NCBI RefSeq assembly: GCF_002964765.1
Contig: NZ_PQCF01000032.1
Location: 434,001-498,000, forward strand
Source of the DNA: Pseudoalteromonas sp. T1lg88
GTDB lineage: Bacteria > Pseudomonadota > Gammaproteobacteria > Enterobacterales > Alteromonadaceae
DNA: 64,000 nt
Reading direction: 5' to 3'
A program made the position numbers and the translations under genes. The notes below the pieces were generated by a model. It saw only the letters and a list, made by a program, of their open reading frames with translations. It had not been told where the DNA came from and made no database searches. This document shows positions 9,901 through 18,747 of the stretch, piece after piece. The number at the start of each line of letters is the position of its first letter. Within the stretch, counting starts at the first letter, position 1.

Positions 9901-10404
9901 ATGAAATCACTTGTTAGCCAACTGGCTAACTATGCCCACTATCACAGGGATATGCGCAACATTTACACCCATTTTATCGGTATCCCGCTGATAGTGTATG
10001 CCTTGGCGGTGTTGTTATCGCGACCAAACTTTACGCTCACTCCCGAACTCACACTCACTCCCGCCACCATAGCTGTTGCCATCACCTGTGTTTATTATTT
10101 GTTTCTATCCCTGTCCCTGGGGTTAGTGATGACGGTACTGATGGCTGCCGTCTTGGTGGGCGCGGCACCTTTGGCCGCCTTACCCTGGCCACAATGGCTG
10201 GGCTGGGGTGTTGGGCTCTTCCTGCTCGGCTGGTTATTTCAATTTGTTGGTCACTATTTTGAAGGGAAGAAACCGGCGTTCGTCGACGATCTGATTGGCC
10301 TGGTGATCGGCCCGCTGTTTGTGGTGGTGGAGCTGTTGTTTATGCTCGGCCTATACAAGGGACTGAAGCAGGACATTGAACAGATTGCCGGTAAAGTCCG
10401 TTAG
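9901..10404 (+). CDS. Mpo1/DUF962-like membrane protein
   Basis: A 167-residue integral membrane protein. The N-terminal block YAHYHRDMRNIYTHFIGIP and the later block FVGHYFEGKKPAFVDD are the signature of the DUF962/Mpo1 family. The yeast member is an iron-dependent dioxygenase in 2-hydroxy fatty acid alpha-oxidation, and the conserved histidines seen here (YHRD, THFIG, GHYFEGKKP) correspond to its metal-binding positions. Four hydrophobic segments are visible. Whether the bacterial protein has that activity is not shown. It lies 68 bases after the recBCD-linked membrane gene and may have its own promoter. Confidence 0.8.
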   Translation: MKSLVSQLANYAHYHRDMRNIYTHFIGIPLIVYALAVLLSRPNFTLTPELTLTPATIAVAITCVYYLFLSLSLGLVMTVLMAAVLVGAAPLAALPWPQWLGWGVGLFLLGWLFQFVGHYFEGKKPAFVDDLIGLVIGPLFVVVELLFMLGLYKGLKQDIEQIAGKVR

Positions 10405-10434
10405 CAGGTGTTGAACTTGGTAACCTGCGGGAAA

Positions 10435-10583
10435 GCTGCTTACCAGCCTAACCAAACTAGTTCTTTTTTGCGCACCTTGGCACAGGACTTGATTGCCTAC
10501 TCTTTATCGCGCCGATACGTTTTACACCTGATTCGCTTTGCTCCCTTAGTGTAGGAGAGCTGGGGGATGGGCTGGTAAACAGC
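10435..10583. repeat. Spaced 14-bp inverted repeat upstream of astB
   Basis: GCTGCTTACCAGCC at 10435-10448 and GGCTGGTAAACAGC at 10570-10583 are inverted copies with 13 of 14 positions complementary, about 120 bases apart. They fill most of the 241-base gap between the Mpo1-like gene and astB. The role is unknown. Confidence 0.45.
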
Positions 10584-10645
10584 GGGCGACAACGCGGGAA
10601 CAATCAAAACCAACATAGTGCATCACGCACCAAAAGGGGGCAGCA

Positions 10646-11983
10646 GTGAGTTATTACGAGGTTAATTTTGATGGCCTGGTAGGGCCTACCCACAATTTTG
10701 CAGGCTTGTCGTACGGTAATATTGCATCTAAATCCAATGCCAATAAGGTGGCTAATCCCAGGCAAGCGGCGCTGCAGGGTCTGGAAAAAATGTGGTCTTT
10801 AGTACAACTGGGGCTGTACCAAGGAGTGCTGGCGCCCAATGCCCGCCCTGACTTAGCGACGCTAAGAGCCCTGGGATTCAGCGGCTCGGATGCGGCGGTG
10901 ATCGACAAGGCCGCGAAAACCGAGCCCATGTTGTTGAAGGCCTGTTATTCGGCATCATCCATGTGGGCAGCCAACGCTGCGACCGTCTCGCCCGGGTGTG
11001 ATACGCAAGACGCCAAGGTGCACTTTACGCCGGCCAACCTGAATAATAAGCTGCACCGGGCGATAGAGGCGAAAACCACGGGGCAAATTTTGCGTGCCAC
11101 CTTTAATGATGATGCGCATTTTGTGCATCATCCGCCTTTGCCCCAGCACTCACTCTTTGGTGATGAGGGGGCGGCAAACTACACCAGGCTGGTCGACAGT
11201 TACGGCCACAGTGGGCTTGCCTTGTTTGTCTATGGCGAAGACATGAATTCCAATGTTAGGCCCTCCGCGTTTCCCGCCAGACAAACCCGCCAGGCGAGTG
11301 AAGCAATAGCACGCAGCCATCAGCTCGACCCGAAGCGCACCTTGTTTATTCAGCAAAACCCCGACGTTATCGATCAGGGGGTGTTTCACAACGATGTCAT
11401 AGCCATTGGCAACGAAAATGTGTTGCTGTTTCATGAGCAGGCGTTTCATCAGCAGCAGGCGGTGATAGCGCAGATCCGCAACGGATATTCAGGCTCACGT
11501 CCTTTGCACCTGATAGAAGTAAAAACAACAGACGTGACCCTGGACGATGCGATTAAAAGCTATATATTTAACAGCCAATTAGTAAGCCTGCCAAGCGGGG
11601 GCATGGCCATTATTGCGCCAAGCGAGTGTCAGACCATAGGCAGGGTGGAGCGCTATCTGTCACTGTTATGCAAGGCCAGTAACCCGATTAATGAGGTGAT
11701 CTATTTGGACTTGAAGCAAAGCATGCAAAATGGCGGCGGACCGGCTTGCCTGCGTTTGCGTGTTGCACTGTCACAGCAGGAGCTGGCGGCGGTTAACCCT
11801 TCCTGTCTATTGGATGACAGGCTTTACGCTGTTCTGTGTGACTGGGTGAAAAAACACTACCGTGACAGAGTCTCAGAGAAGGACTTGGCCGACCCCAGCC
11901 TGATGACTGAAAGCCAAACGGCGCTTGATGAGCTGACTCAGATACTCTCTATTGGCTCCGTGTATCCCTTCCAGCAAAATTAA
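10646..11983 (+). CDS. astB: N-succinylarginine dihydrolase
   Basis: AstB (445 residues; 447 in E. coli) hydrolyses N2-succinylarginine to succinylornithine, ammonia and CO2, the second step of the arginine succinyltransferase pathway. The N-terminus ([19 protein letters not shown]) is diagnostic. The catalytic triad is present: E174 (GDEGAAN), H248 (VFHNDVIA) and C368 ([12 protein letters not shown]). The start is GTG, with AAAGGGGG six bases upstream. It stands alone here, without astA, astC, astD or astE. No ArgR-type box was recognised in the leader. A terminator follows at 11996. Confidence 0.96.
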   Translation: MSYYEVNFDGLVGPTHNFAGLSYGNIASKSNANKVANPRQAALQGLEKMWSLVQLGLYQGVLAPNARPDLATLRALGFSGSDAAVIDKAAKTEPMLLKACYSASSMWAANAATVSPGCDTQDAKVHFTPANLNNKLHRAIEAKTTGQILRATFNDDAHFVHHPPLPQHSLFGDEGAANYTRLVDSYGHSGLALFVYGEDMNSNVRPSAFPARQTRQASEAIARSHQLDPKRTLFIQQNPDVIDQGVFHNDVIAIGNENVLLFHEQAFHQQQAVIAQIRNGYSGSRPLHLIEVKTTDVTLDDAIKSYIFNSQLVSLPSGGMAIIAPSECQTIGRVERYLSLLCKASNPINEVIYLDLKQSMQNGGGPACLRLRVALSQQELAAVNPSCLLDDRLYAVLCDWVKKHYRDRVSEKDLADPSLMTESQTALDELTQILSIGSVYPFQQN

Positions 11984-11995
11984 GTTTAGTAGTGT

Positions 11996-12024
11996 AAAAA
12001 GAGCAGCGGACGGCTGCTCTTTTT
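11996..12024 (+). terminator. Intrinsic terminator after astB
   Basis: A 12-base stem AAAAAGAGCAGC / GCTGCTCTTTTT with a five-base loop, ending in T. The A run on the left means it could also work from the other strand. Confidence 0.85.
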
Positions 12025-12306
12025 ATGCCTGTAATTAGAGTTGTTTGGCACACTATGTAACACAAAAAACCGGCTCGGTTATGTGGTGATAGTAGAGAGA
12101 GCGCTGATATTAAGAGAGAAAATAAATTACGTCGCGAGCCAAGTAGGGCAAGAATAAGTAACGGCACGTTTTTCTGAGCCACCTCTTAATTGCATGTAAG
12201 AAAAACACCTGATAACTTGTTGCTATTACTAAATAAAAATTGAATTGGTGGGAAAAAATGGGGTTATGGATAACTTCCTTAACCGGGAATTCGCACTAAT
12301 TATCTG
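12025..12306. other. AT-rich intergenic stretch left of the cassette array
   Basis: About 280 bases without a supported gene. They contain a short palindrome GTTATGGATAAC near 12275. I searched this stretch by eye for an attI, an attC or an integrase gene and found none that convinces. The sequence ends in a GTTRRRY-type heptamer (GTTAAGT, 12306-12312) that marks the left edge of the first cassette. Confidence 0.5.
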
Positions 12307-12327
12307 TTAAGTTTCAAGGAGGATTAC

Positions 12328-13008
12328 GTGGAAATTTTTACAAATGCGTGGTTTGTGGGTATTGGTGGAGGAATCCTTAGTGGCTTAATTGTTACCCTAA
12401 TTACTCGGTATTTATTTTCCAAAAAAGACAATACAGAATATGCTCAAAAAATAGCAGCAGTAAACAAAGAAGTTGTATATGCGCTAAGACCTGGCATTTC
12501 TGAAGGACATATACCTGATATGGAAGTACTTCATTCCTTAATAAATGCCACAGCTAGAAAATACAAGATAAATAGAGAAGATGCATATCAGGCTAAACAA
12601 ATAGCGGAAGAACTTATAAAAGAAATTATGGATTCTAGCTTTATATCGTCTGATACCAAGAAAAATTATTGTGAAACTTTGGCGCATTTAGTTAATGTGC
12701 AAAAAGAAGTTAGTGAGCCACTGGAAATTGAAAATGAAAGAAAACTCGTCGATGCAGAGTTTAGGCAAAAACAAACTGAACGTGTAAGTAGTGTCCTAGG
12801 TTTAACTGCTGCCATGAGTACAATGGTAGTAGTTGCAACTAAAGTACTTGATACTGATAAAGTATCCTCACCACTTAAAAGTATTTTAGATATAACACTT
12901 CCTACCTTAACGGTTCTCGTCGCCGTTATGGTAGCTACTGTAGCTATGCTTACTAGTGTTAGGCTAAAAAAATTAAAAGCCGAACGAGATGAGAAAAATG
13001 AAACTTAA
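12328..13008 (+). CDS. Cassette-borne membrane protein of unknown function
   Basis: A 226-residue protein that I do not recognise. It starts at a GTG eight bases after AAGGAGG-like bases (12318-12322). The plan is one N-terminal membrane segment (about 9-29, glycine-rich), a soluble, mostly helical and charged middle (about 30-150, with the block GISEGHIPDMEVLHSLINA), then two C-terminal membrane segments (about 153-173 and 188-210) and a lysine-rich tail. Composition is far more AT-rich than the flanking core genes. The stop codon lies in the R'' box of the first attC. A membrane effector or stress role is possible, but nothing in the sequence proves one. Confidence 0.75.
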   Translation: MEIFTNAWFVGIGGGILSGLIVTLITRYLFSKKDNTEYAQKIAAVNKEVVYALRPGISEGHIPDMEVLHSLINATARKYKINREDAYQAKQIAEELIKEIMDSSFISSDTKKNYCETLAHLVNVQKEVSEPLEIENERKLVDAEFRQKQTERVSSVLGLTAAMSTMVVVATKVLDTDKVSSPLKSILDITLPTLTVLVAVMVATVAMLTSVRLKKLKAERDEKNET

Positions 13009-13092
13009 CAAGCGCCTAAACAAAGGACGCCAAAAGCTTGGCTTGCGCTTCTTCGTCGCTAATTATAGCCAAGTATTTTACGCCTGTTAGGC
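13003..13092 (+). other. attC-like recombination site 1
   Basis: A 90-base imperfect palindrome. It opens with ACTTAAC, which fits R'' (RYYYAAC), and closes with GTTAGGC, which fits R' (GTTRRRY). Next to the outer boxes, TAACAAGCG pairs imperfectly with CGCCTGTTA. Internally, CTTGGCT and AGCCAAG are perfect inverted copies. The upstream stop codon TAA lies inside the R'' box. Confidence 0.7.
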
Positions 13093-13123
13093 TAGCGTAA
13101 TGTGCCAAAGGAGATTTACTGCA

Positions 13124-13474
13124 ATGAAATGCAAATTACTTTTAGTGTTTTTTATGTTTTTCGGGCTCCAAAGTTCTGTTTTCGCATCCGACGCGTCAGA
13201 ACAATTAACTACTTCAGAGTTAGAAATTAAAGTAAGTAAACTTCAATCTAAAGTCTGGGAACTGGAGACAGCTCAAAACAAAGCAAAATCAGACATCTCA
13301 AAAATTCAAGAGACCTTAAGACATAGTGGTTTAGCTATAGTTTTGTTCGCTTTTTTCTGTGCATGGTGGGCAAAAACATCAGGGCGTAGCGCACTATTGT
13401 GGTTCATTTTGGGTATGTTGTTCCACGTTTTAACCGCAATTGCGCTTTTAATAAAAACTGAGCGAAGCACATAA
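13124..13474 (+). CDS. Cassette-borne exported coiled-coil membrane protein
   Basis: A 116-residue protein of unknown function. I use the ATG at 13124 because AAGGAG is ten bases upstream and the protein then opens with a good signal peptide (MKCKLLLVFF to about VFASD). A frame-equivalent ATG at 13100 would precede that ribosome binding site. A coiled-coil-like stretch follows (about 30-70, ELEIKVSKLQSKVWELETAQ), then two hydrophobic segments (about 74-90 and 95-112) rich in aromatic residues. It is AT-rich and lies between two attC-like sites, so it is the second cassette of the array. Confidence 0.7.
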   Translation: MKCKLLLVFFMFFGLQSSVFASDASEQLTTSELEIKVSKLQSKVWELETAQNKAKSDISKIQETLRHSGLAIVLFAFFCAWWAKTSGRSALLWFILGMLFHVLTAIALLIKTERST

Positions 13475-13583
13475 CAAACCACTCAAGGCACTCGCGCTGC
13501 TCGCAGGGACGCTAACACATGGGCAGCGCCACTTCGTGCCTAATTTTAGCCCGTGTGTTATCGCCCCGTCTTGGGCGTTATCA
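13468..13583 (+). other. attC-like recombination site 2 (VCR-like)
   Basis: About 115 bases from ACATAAC (imperfect R'') to GGGCGTTATCA (R'). The opening TAACAAACCACTCAAG and the closing GTGTTATCG...TTGGGCGTTA resemble the ends of Vibrio VCR-type attC sites as I remember them. Internally, CTAACACATGGGC and GCCCGTGTGTTAT are near-perfect inverted copies. The outer R'' box has one deviation from RYYYAAC, so confidence is lower than for site 1. Confidence 0.55.
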
Positions 13584-13723
13584 ACGCTTGCACTTCGCTC
13601 ATAGCCATCACTTAATACAAGCTTCTCTTACCGACCCACACCAGGGTGGCAATGATAGGTTGCCAAATCATCCTTTTTAACTAGGCTTTAACCTTAACGC
13701 CAAATTAAACCAAGGGGGTTTAT

Positions 13724-14704
13724 GTGCCTGGGTTAAATATATTTAAGTCACTTTTTAGCTTTGCTCTGGTCATTATGTTATCGGCTTGTGGAGCACCTCA
13801 AAGCGAAGTGGCGAGCAATGAGCAAGAAAAGATGACGCCACAGGCGTTGCCACAGGCTGTGCCAAGGGCTGAGTTAACACCCGTCAATAAGGTGGATATC
13901 ACCACCACAGAATATGCCATCTTGGCGCCGGATTATTTACCCACCGGCTGGACGACCTTTGCGTTTACCAATCGCGGTGGCCAGGAGCACTTTGTGGCCA
14001 TGTATCGTCTGGTGGAGGGGAAGACCATAGAGGATCAGCTGCGAGACGTAGCCCCCGCGTTTGATCCCATAATGCAGGGTTTGCGCAGCGGCGAAATGAC
14101 TAAAGCAGATATAGGTCCATTTCTGGAGCAGAATGTCCCGGACTGGGGGCTGCAAATGACCTGGGTAGGGGGCGCTGGGCTCTTGTCCAATGGCCACAGC
14201 GTCGAGGCGACCTTTAATATCGATAAGCCCGGTATTTATTTGCTCGAATGCTATGTGAAAGCCCCTGATGGCCAATGGCACACGCTGATGGGGATGTTGC
14301 ATCAGATACAGGTCCATCCCGGACCCACCGAGCAGGAGCTACCCGATGCCACTCATAATCTGACAGTCGCCAACACCGGCATTAGTGGGCCAGAGGTGGT
14401 GAAAGCGGGTAAACACACCTTTCGTATCGATATAGGTGAAAACCCGCCGGGCTTTTTACCCTATGACTTACATCTGGCCAAGCTCGAAGAGGGTACGGAT
14501 TTACAGCAGGTGTATTTTTGGATGGACTGGACCAATGTCGGTGGCTTACGCGCGCCGGCACCTGTGACCTTTTTAGGCGGCATTGAACAGATGCGTGCCG
14601 GTAACCATGGCTATGTCAGCGTCGATTTGGCACCGGGTAATTATCTTTGGGTGTCTGAGGTCAATGCGGCAAACATAAATATGCCTTTTGTGGTGATCGA
14701 GTAA
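13724..14704 (+). CDS. Cupredoxin-like lipoprotein with two related domains
   Basis: A 326-residue protein starting at GTG, five bases after AAGGGGG. A lipoprotein signal ends in LSAC with Cys22, so it is probably anchored in the outer membrane or periplasm. Domain 1 (about 55-205) has a cupredoxin-like shape. EHFVAMYRL supplies a histidine, and LLECYVKAPDGQWHTLMGML gives a Cys...His...Met series like a type 1 copper site. Domain 2 (about 215-326) repeats the fold pattern but lacks these residues. It lies just right of the cassette array and left of tetR, on the same strand as both, with its own terminator. Copper binding is inference. Confidence 0.65.
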   Translation: MPGLNIFKSLFSFALVIMLSACGAPQSEVASNEQEKMTPQALPQAVPRAELTPVNKVDITTTEYAILAPDYLPTGWTTFAFTNRGGQEHFVAMYRLVEGKTIEDQLRDVAPAFDPIMQGLRSGEMTKADIGPFLEQNVPDWGLQMTWVGGAGLLSNGHSVEATFNIDKPGIYLLECYVKAPDGQWHTLMGMLHQIQVHPGPTEQELPDATHNLTVANTGISGPEVVKAGKHTFRIDIGENPPGFLPYDLHLAKLEEGTDLQQVYFWMDWTNVGGLRAPAPVTFLGGIEQMRAGNHGYVSVDLAPGNYLWVSEVNAANINMPFVVIE

Positions 14705-14727
14705 TAAGTTAAGTTACCTTAGCAGTT

Positions 14728-14750
14728 GGGGGCAAATAGCCCCTTTTTTT
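14728..14750 (+). terminator. Intrinsic terminator after the cupredoxin-like gene
   Basis: GGGGC and GCCCC pair around a five-base loop and are followed by seven T. Confidence 0.85.
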
Positions 14751-14844
14751 ATATGGAAATTATGCCCTAAATCCACACTTGCTGGTCAAACTTGGTAACT
14801 AATATGTTAATATAATCAGCAACTAAAACTAATGGGCAAGCATA

Positions 14845-15465
14845 ATGGCAAGGCGAAGTAAGGCCGATGCAGAGCAGACTCGGGCGGCCATCCTCGATGC
14901 TGCAGAACAACTATTCTTTGATCATGGCGTGTCCTGTACCACCTTGGCGCATATTGCCGCCGCGGCGGGGGTAACTAGGGGGGCCATTTACTGGCATTTT
15001 GCCAATAAGAACGATCTATTTAATGCCATGCTTGAGCGTATTCGCTTGCCCTTTAGAATGATGCTGAGCGAACTGCAGCAGGCCAATGAACAAAGCACCT
15101 TGGCACAGGTGAAAGATGTGATTTGTCGCTCTATGCTCTTGGTTGAGCAGGAGCCACAATATTATCGCGTGCTCACCGTGGTGTTCCATCGCTGTGAGTA
15201 TGTGGAAGAGCTTAACCCCGTGGTGGCGCAGCAAAAAGAGTTGAATCAGGAAGTGATTGCGACTTTAACTTTAGCTTTTAATCGTGCCCTGGATAATGGT
15301 GAGTTAAACCCATGTATTCGCCCCGAAGATGCGGCAATATCGCTTAACGCTTTATTCGTCGGTTTGCTAAGCCAGTATCTACAGCACCCGGGCTGTATGA
15401 ACCTGACCAAGCAGGTCGAGCCCTTACTCGATACCTTATTTGTAGGCCTAAAAAAGCCGGGCTAA
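14845..15465 (+). CDS. TetR/AcrR-family efflux repressor
   Basis: A 206-residue TetR regulator. The N-terminal helix-turn-helix (about 10-56) contains TRAAILDAAEQLFFDHGV and TRGAIYWHFANKNDLF, and the ligand-binding half resembles AcrR/TtgR (EQEPQYYRVLTVVFHRCEY). A perfect TATAAT lies at 14811. It runs convergently toward acrAB rather than divergently from acrA, which is unusual for this pair. The palindrome in the acrA promoter is the likely target. The 3' end of the gene overlaps the hairpin at 15454-15478. Confidence 0.88.
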   Translation: MARRSKADAEQTRAAILDAAEQLFFDHGVSCTTLAHIAAAAGVTRGAIYWHFANKNDLFNAMLERIRLPFRMMLSELQQANEQSTLAQVKDVICRSMLLVEQEPQYYRVLTVVFHRCEYVEELNPVVAQQKELNQEVIATLTLAFNRALDNGELNPCIRPEDAAISLNALFVGLLSQYLQHPGCMNLTKQVEPLLDTLFVGLKKPG

Positions 15466-15478
15466 ATTAGCCCGGCTT
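15454..15478 (-). terminator. Terminator on the minus strand after acrAB
   Basis: A long palindrome AAGCCGGGCTAA / TTAGCCCGGCTT. It has a T run only when read on the minus strand, where it lies about 175 bases past the acrB stop. It sits inside the end of tetR. Confidence 0.65.
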
Positions 15479-15545
15479 GCAGTGCCTGCATATACCAATT
15501 CACTTAAATAGCTAATCATTCTAGCGGGCTAAATATCATGCTTAC

Positions 15546-15596
15546 GGCGTTGGAATTTTTCTATGTAGGATAACTACATAAGAAAAACTCCGCCTT
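15546..15596. repeat. Imperfect 51-bp palindromic repeat element
   Basis: GGCGTTGGAATTTTTCTATG...and its imperfect complement CATAAGAAAAACTCCGCC flank the core GTAGGATAACTAC. This looks like a dispersed intergenic palindrome (REP/MITE-like) of marine gammaproteobacteria. Only one copy is in this window. Confidence 0.5.
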
Positions 15597-15652
15597 GTTA
15601 TCACATCATTTATCCAGCGCTATCTCTGATCACATACTTAACAGAATTGGTA

Positions 15653-18600
15653 TTATTTATTGCGTACAAAGATTTTTTGTACCACCAAATAGAACACCGG
15701 GACGAGGAAGATTGCCAGGAAGGTCGCCGTTGCCATACCACCTAGTACGCCGATACCTATGGCGTTACGACTTGCCGAGCCCGCACCTGTACTGATCGCC
15801 AGTGGCAATACGCCCAGTGAGAAGGCCAGTGAGGTCATGATGATGGGGCGTAAACGCAGGCGGATAGCCTCAAGCGTTGCCTTAATAACATCCAGACCTT
15901 GTTGTTGCAGGTCTTTAGCAAACTCCACGATCAGGATGGCGTTTTTCGAGGCCAGACCCATGGTGGTCAACAGGCCCACCTGGAAGTAGACGTCATTTTC
16001 CAAGCCGAAGATAAAGGCCGCACCGAGAGCACCGACGATACCCAATGGCACCACCATAATCACCGAGAATGGAATCGACCAGCTCTCATACAGCGCCGCT
16101 AAGCACAGGAATACCACCAGGATCGACAGGGCGTACAAGAAGGGCGCCTGTGAGCCAGACATCTTCTCCTGATACGAGGTGCTGGTCCACTCGAAGTCGA
16201 TGCCTTCCGGTAGTTGGTCTACCAACTCGGCAACCACATTCATGGCCGTACCCGAGCTGTATCCTGGTGCCGGTTGACCTAAGATCTCCATCGCCGAGAT
16301 ACCGTTATAACGCTCCAAACGCTGTGGGCCATACACCCAGCGGCTGCTGGCAAAGCTGTCGAATGACACCATCTCGCCTTGATTGTTACGCACATACCAG
16401 TGGCTTAAGTCTTCAGGAGTCATACGGAACTCGGCATCTGCCTGCACGTACACCTTCTTAACGCGGCCACGGTCAACGAAGTCATTCACATAGGTTGAAC
16501 CCCAGCCGATAGACAAGGCGTTGTTGATCTCGCTAATTGGCACACCCAAAGCTTGAGCCTTAAGCTGGTCTATATCTACCTGCAGCTGCGCCGCATCTTC
16601 CATGCCGTTTGGACGAACCGCCATCAGCTCTGGACGTTGTGCGGCCATGCCAAGGAACTGGTTACGTGCCTGCAGCAGGGCTTCGTGGCCAAGACCACCC
16701 CGGTCTTGCAAGAACATGTTAAAGCCGGTGGCCTGACCTAATTCCACAATAGGTGGCAGGTTAAAGGCAAAGATCTGTGCTTCTTTAATGGTTGAGAACT
16801 TGCCCATGGCGCGGCCAATAATCGCTTGCACGCTTTGGCTTTCGTCACGCTCACTCCAGTCCTTCAAACGGGTGAAGGCAAGACCGACGTTTTGACCCTG
16901 ACCGGCAAAACTAAAGCCGCTTACGGTGAATACAGACTGCACCGCTTCTTCGCTGCCATAGTGATCCGATACTTGCGTCATAATTGCTTCGGTACGTTCC
17001 TGGCTGGCACCACTTGGTAATTGCACCATGGTCAGGAAGATACCCTGATCTTCTTCTGGTAGGAAAGACGACGGCAGGCGGGCAAACATCAGTGCCATTA
17101 CCGCTACGATCACACCGTATAAAGCCATAGAGCGAACAGGGCGCTTCAACAGGCCGCCTACGGCCTTACCGTATTTGTCATTACCGCGGTCGAAGGTGCG
17201 GTTAAACCAGCCGAAGAAGCCGCCTTTGTTATGATGATCGCCATGGATTGGCTTCAAAATAGTGGCACACAGGGCCGGCGTAAAGACGATAGCAACGAGC
17301 ACCGACAGCGCCATGGCCGATACGATAGTGATAGAGAACTGCTTATAGATGGCACCGGTGGCTCCGCCGAAAAACGCCATGGGTACGAATACCGCCGACA
17401 ATACCAGGCCGATACCTACCAGGGCACCGGTGATCTGACTCATGGACTTACGCGTGGCTTCAACTGGTCCCAGGCCGTCTTCACTCATGACCCGCTCAAC
17501 GTTTTCTACCACAACTATGGCATCGTCCACCAAGAGGCCGATGGCCAGTACCATACCGAACATGGTCAAGGTGTTGATAGAGAAACCCATGGCCGACATG
17601 ATGCCGAAGGTACCAAGTAATACGACGGGAATGGCCAGAGTTGGGATCAGCGTGGCGCGGAAGTTCTGCATAAACAGATACATAACCACGAATACCAGGA
17701 TCACGGCTTCAAATAGGGTTTGTACTACGGCGCTGATAGACACTTCAACAAAGGGCGTGGTGTCGTAAGGGATGGTGATTTTAACACCGGCCGGGAAATA
17801 GGCTTCAAGCTCGGCTAAACGTGCTTTTACCGCATTGGCCGTATCCAGGGCGTTGGCACCCGTGGCAAGCTCAATGGCAAAACCGGTTGCTGGCATGCCG
17901 TTATAACGACCCATAACCGCATAGTTTTCACCGCCAAGTTCAATACGGGCAACATCGCTAAGTAATACGCGTGAGCCGTCGGCATTTACGCGCAGCAGAA
18001 TTTGTCCGAACTCTTCCGGGCTGCTCAATCGGCTTTGTGCCGTAATTGCAGCGTTATATTGCTGACCTGGTAAAGCCGGTGCACCGCCTAGCTGACCTGC
18101 GGTCACCTGGTTGTTTTGCACACGAATGGCGCTGGTCACATCTGTTGGGGTTAGCTGAAACTCATTGAGTTTGTCTGCATCCAACCAGATACGCATGGCG
18201 TATTGGCTACCGAATACGGTGAGGTTACCTACACCTGGAGTACGGCTGATCGGGTCCTTTACGTTTGACACCACGTAATCGGAAAGGTCTTCACGGGTCA
18301 TGGAACCGTCTTCGGAAATAAAGCCGACAACCATTAAGAAGCTGCCGCTCGATTTGGCAACAGCTACACCTTGTTGCTGCACTTCTTGTGGCAACAGTGG
18401 GATAGCGCGCTGTAGCTTGTTCTGCACCTGAACCTGGGCAATATCCGGATCTGTGCCGGTTTCAAAGGTCAGGGTCAGGGTTACATTACCCAAAGAGTCA
18501 CTCTGTGCCGACATATACATCAGGTTGTCGATGCCGTTCATGGCCTGCTCAATAACCTGAGTGATGGCGTCTTCGGCGGTTTTTGCTGTCGCACCCGGGT

Positions 18601-18745
18601 AGCTGGCGGTAATAGTTACCGCTGGCGGTGCTACCTGAGGGTACTGCTCAACCGGCAATTGTTTAACAGACAACAAACCGGCCAGCATGATGACTATTGC
18701 TATCACCCATGCAAAGATTGGTCGGCTAATAAAGAAATTCGCCAT
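15653..18745 (-). CDS. acrB: RND multidrug efflux pump, inner-membrane transporter
   Basis: A 1030-residue HAE1-type RND transporter (AcrB of E. coli is 1049) that exports drugs, bile-like compounds and solvents using the proton gradient. The start [17 protein letters not shown] and the order of segments are typical. The proton-relay aspartates are present in [14 protein letters not shown] and the conserved lysine in [16 protein letters not shown]. It starts two bases after acrA, with GGAGG upstream, so the two are an operon. No tolC-type gene is nearby. A shared outer-membrane channel elsewhere is likely. Confidence 0.95.
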   Translation of the reverse strand: MANFFISRPIFAWVIAIVIMLAGLLSVKQLPVEQYPQVAPPAVTITASYPGATAKTAEDAITQVIEQAMNGIDNLMYMSAQSDSLGNVTLTLTFETGTDPDIAQVQVQNKLQRAIPLLPQEVQQQGVAVAKSSGSFLMVVGFISEDGSMTREDLSDYVVSNVKDPISRTPGVGNLTVFGSQYAMRIWLDADKLNEFQLTPTDVTSAIRVQNNQVTAGQLGGAPALPGQQYNAAITAQSRLSSPEEFGQILLRVNADGSRVLLSDVARIELGGENYAVMGRYNGMPATGFAIELATGANALDTANAVKARLAELEAYFPAGVKITIPYDTTPFVEVSISAVVQTLFEAVILVFVVMYLFMQNFRATLIPTLAIPVVLLGTFGIMSAMGFSINTLTMFGMVLAIGLLVDDAIVVVENVERVMSEDGLGPVEATRKSMSQITGALVGIGLVLSAVFVPMAFFGGATGAIYKQFSITIVSAMALSVLVAIVFTPALCATILKPIHGDHHNKGGFFGWFNRTFDRGNDKYGKAVGGLLKRPVRSMALYGVIVAVMALMFARLPSSFLPEEDQGIFLTMVQLPSGASQERTEAIMTQVSDHYGSEEAVQSVFTVSGFSFAGQGQNVGLAFTRLKDWSERDESQSVQAIIGRAMGKFSTIKEAQIFAFNLPPIVELGQATGFNMFLQDRGGLGHEALLQARNQFLGMAAQRPELMAVRPNGMEDAAQLQVDIDQLKAQALGVPISEINNALSIGWGSTYVNDFVDRGRVKKVYVQADAEFRMTPEDLSHWYVRNNQGEMVSFDSFASSRWVYGPQRLERYNGISAMEILGQPAPGYSSGTAMNVVAELVDQLPEGIDFEWTSTSYQEKMSGSQAPFLYALSILVVFLCLAALYESWSIPFSVIMVVPLGIVGALGAAFIFGLENDVYFQVGLLTTMGLASKNAILIVEFAKDLQQQGLDVIKATLEAIRLRLRPIIMTSLAFSLGVLPLAISTGAGSASRNAIGIGVLGGMATATFLAIFLVPVFYLVVQKIFVRNK

Positions 18746-18747
18746 AC

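Larger units (their letters stand above)
12307..13577 (+). mobile_element. Two-cassette integron-type array without an integrase
   Basis: Two AT-rich genes in the same orientation are each followed by an attC-like site, and the array starts at a GTTRRRY heptamer. Cassette 1 would run from inside GTTAAGT (12306) to inside GTTAGGC (13086). Cassette 2 would run from there to GTTATCA (13577). Stop codons fall in or beside the R'' box of each attC, as is usual in cassettes. No intI is present in the window. This fits either a cluster of attC sites lacking integrase or insertion at a secondary chromosomal site. Confidence 0.65.

Noticed and set aside
11949..12182. 77-codon minus-strand frame after astB
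   Set aside because: It runs through the astB terminator, lacks a ribosome binding site and resembles no protein.
12025..12306. Integrase gene or attI beside the cassette array
   Set aside because: No open frame of suitable length and no recognisable attI or tyrosine-recombinase motif on either strand within the window.
13584..13723. A third cassette after attC-like site 2
   Set aside because: No open frame of useful size and no further R''/R' pair before the lipoprotein gene.
17442..17768. Long open frame antisense to acrB
   Set aside because: It is a shadow frame within a highly conserved transporter gene and has no ribosome binding site. The same holds for other frames opposite recB, recD, glnS and pepN.
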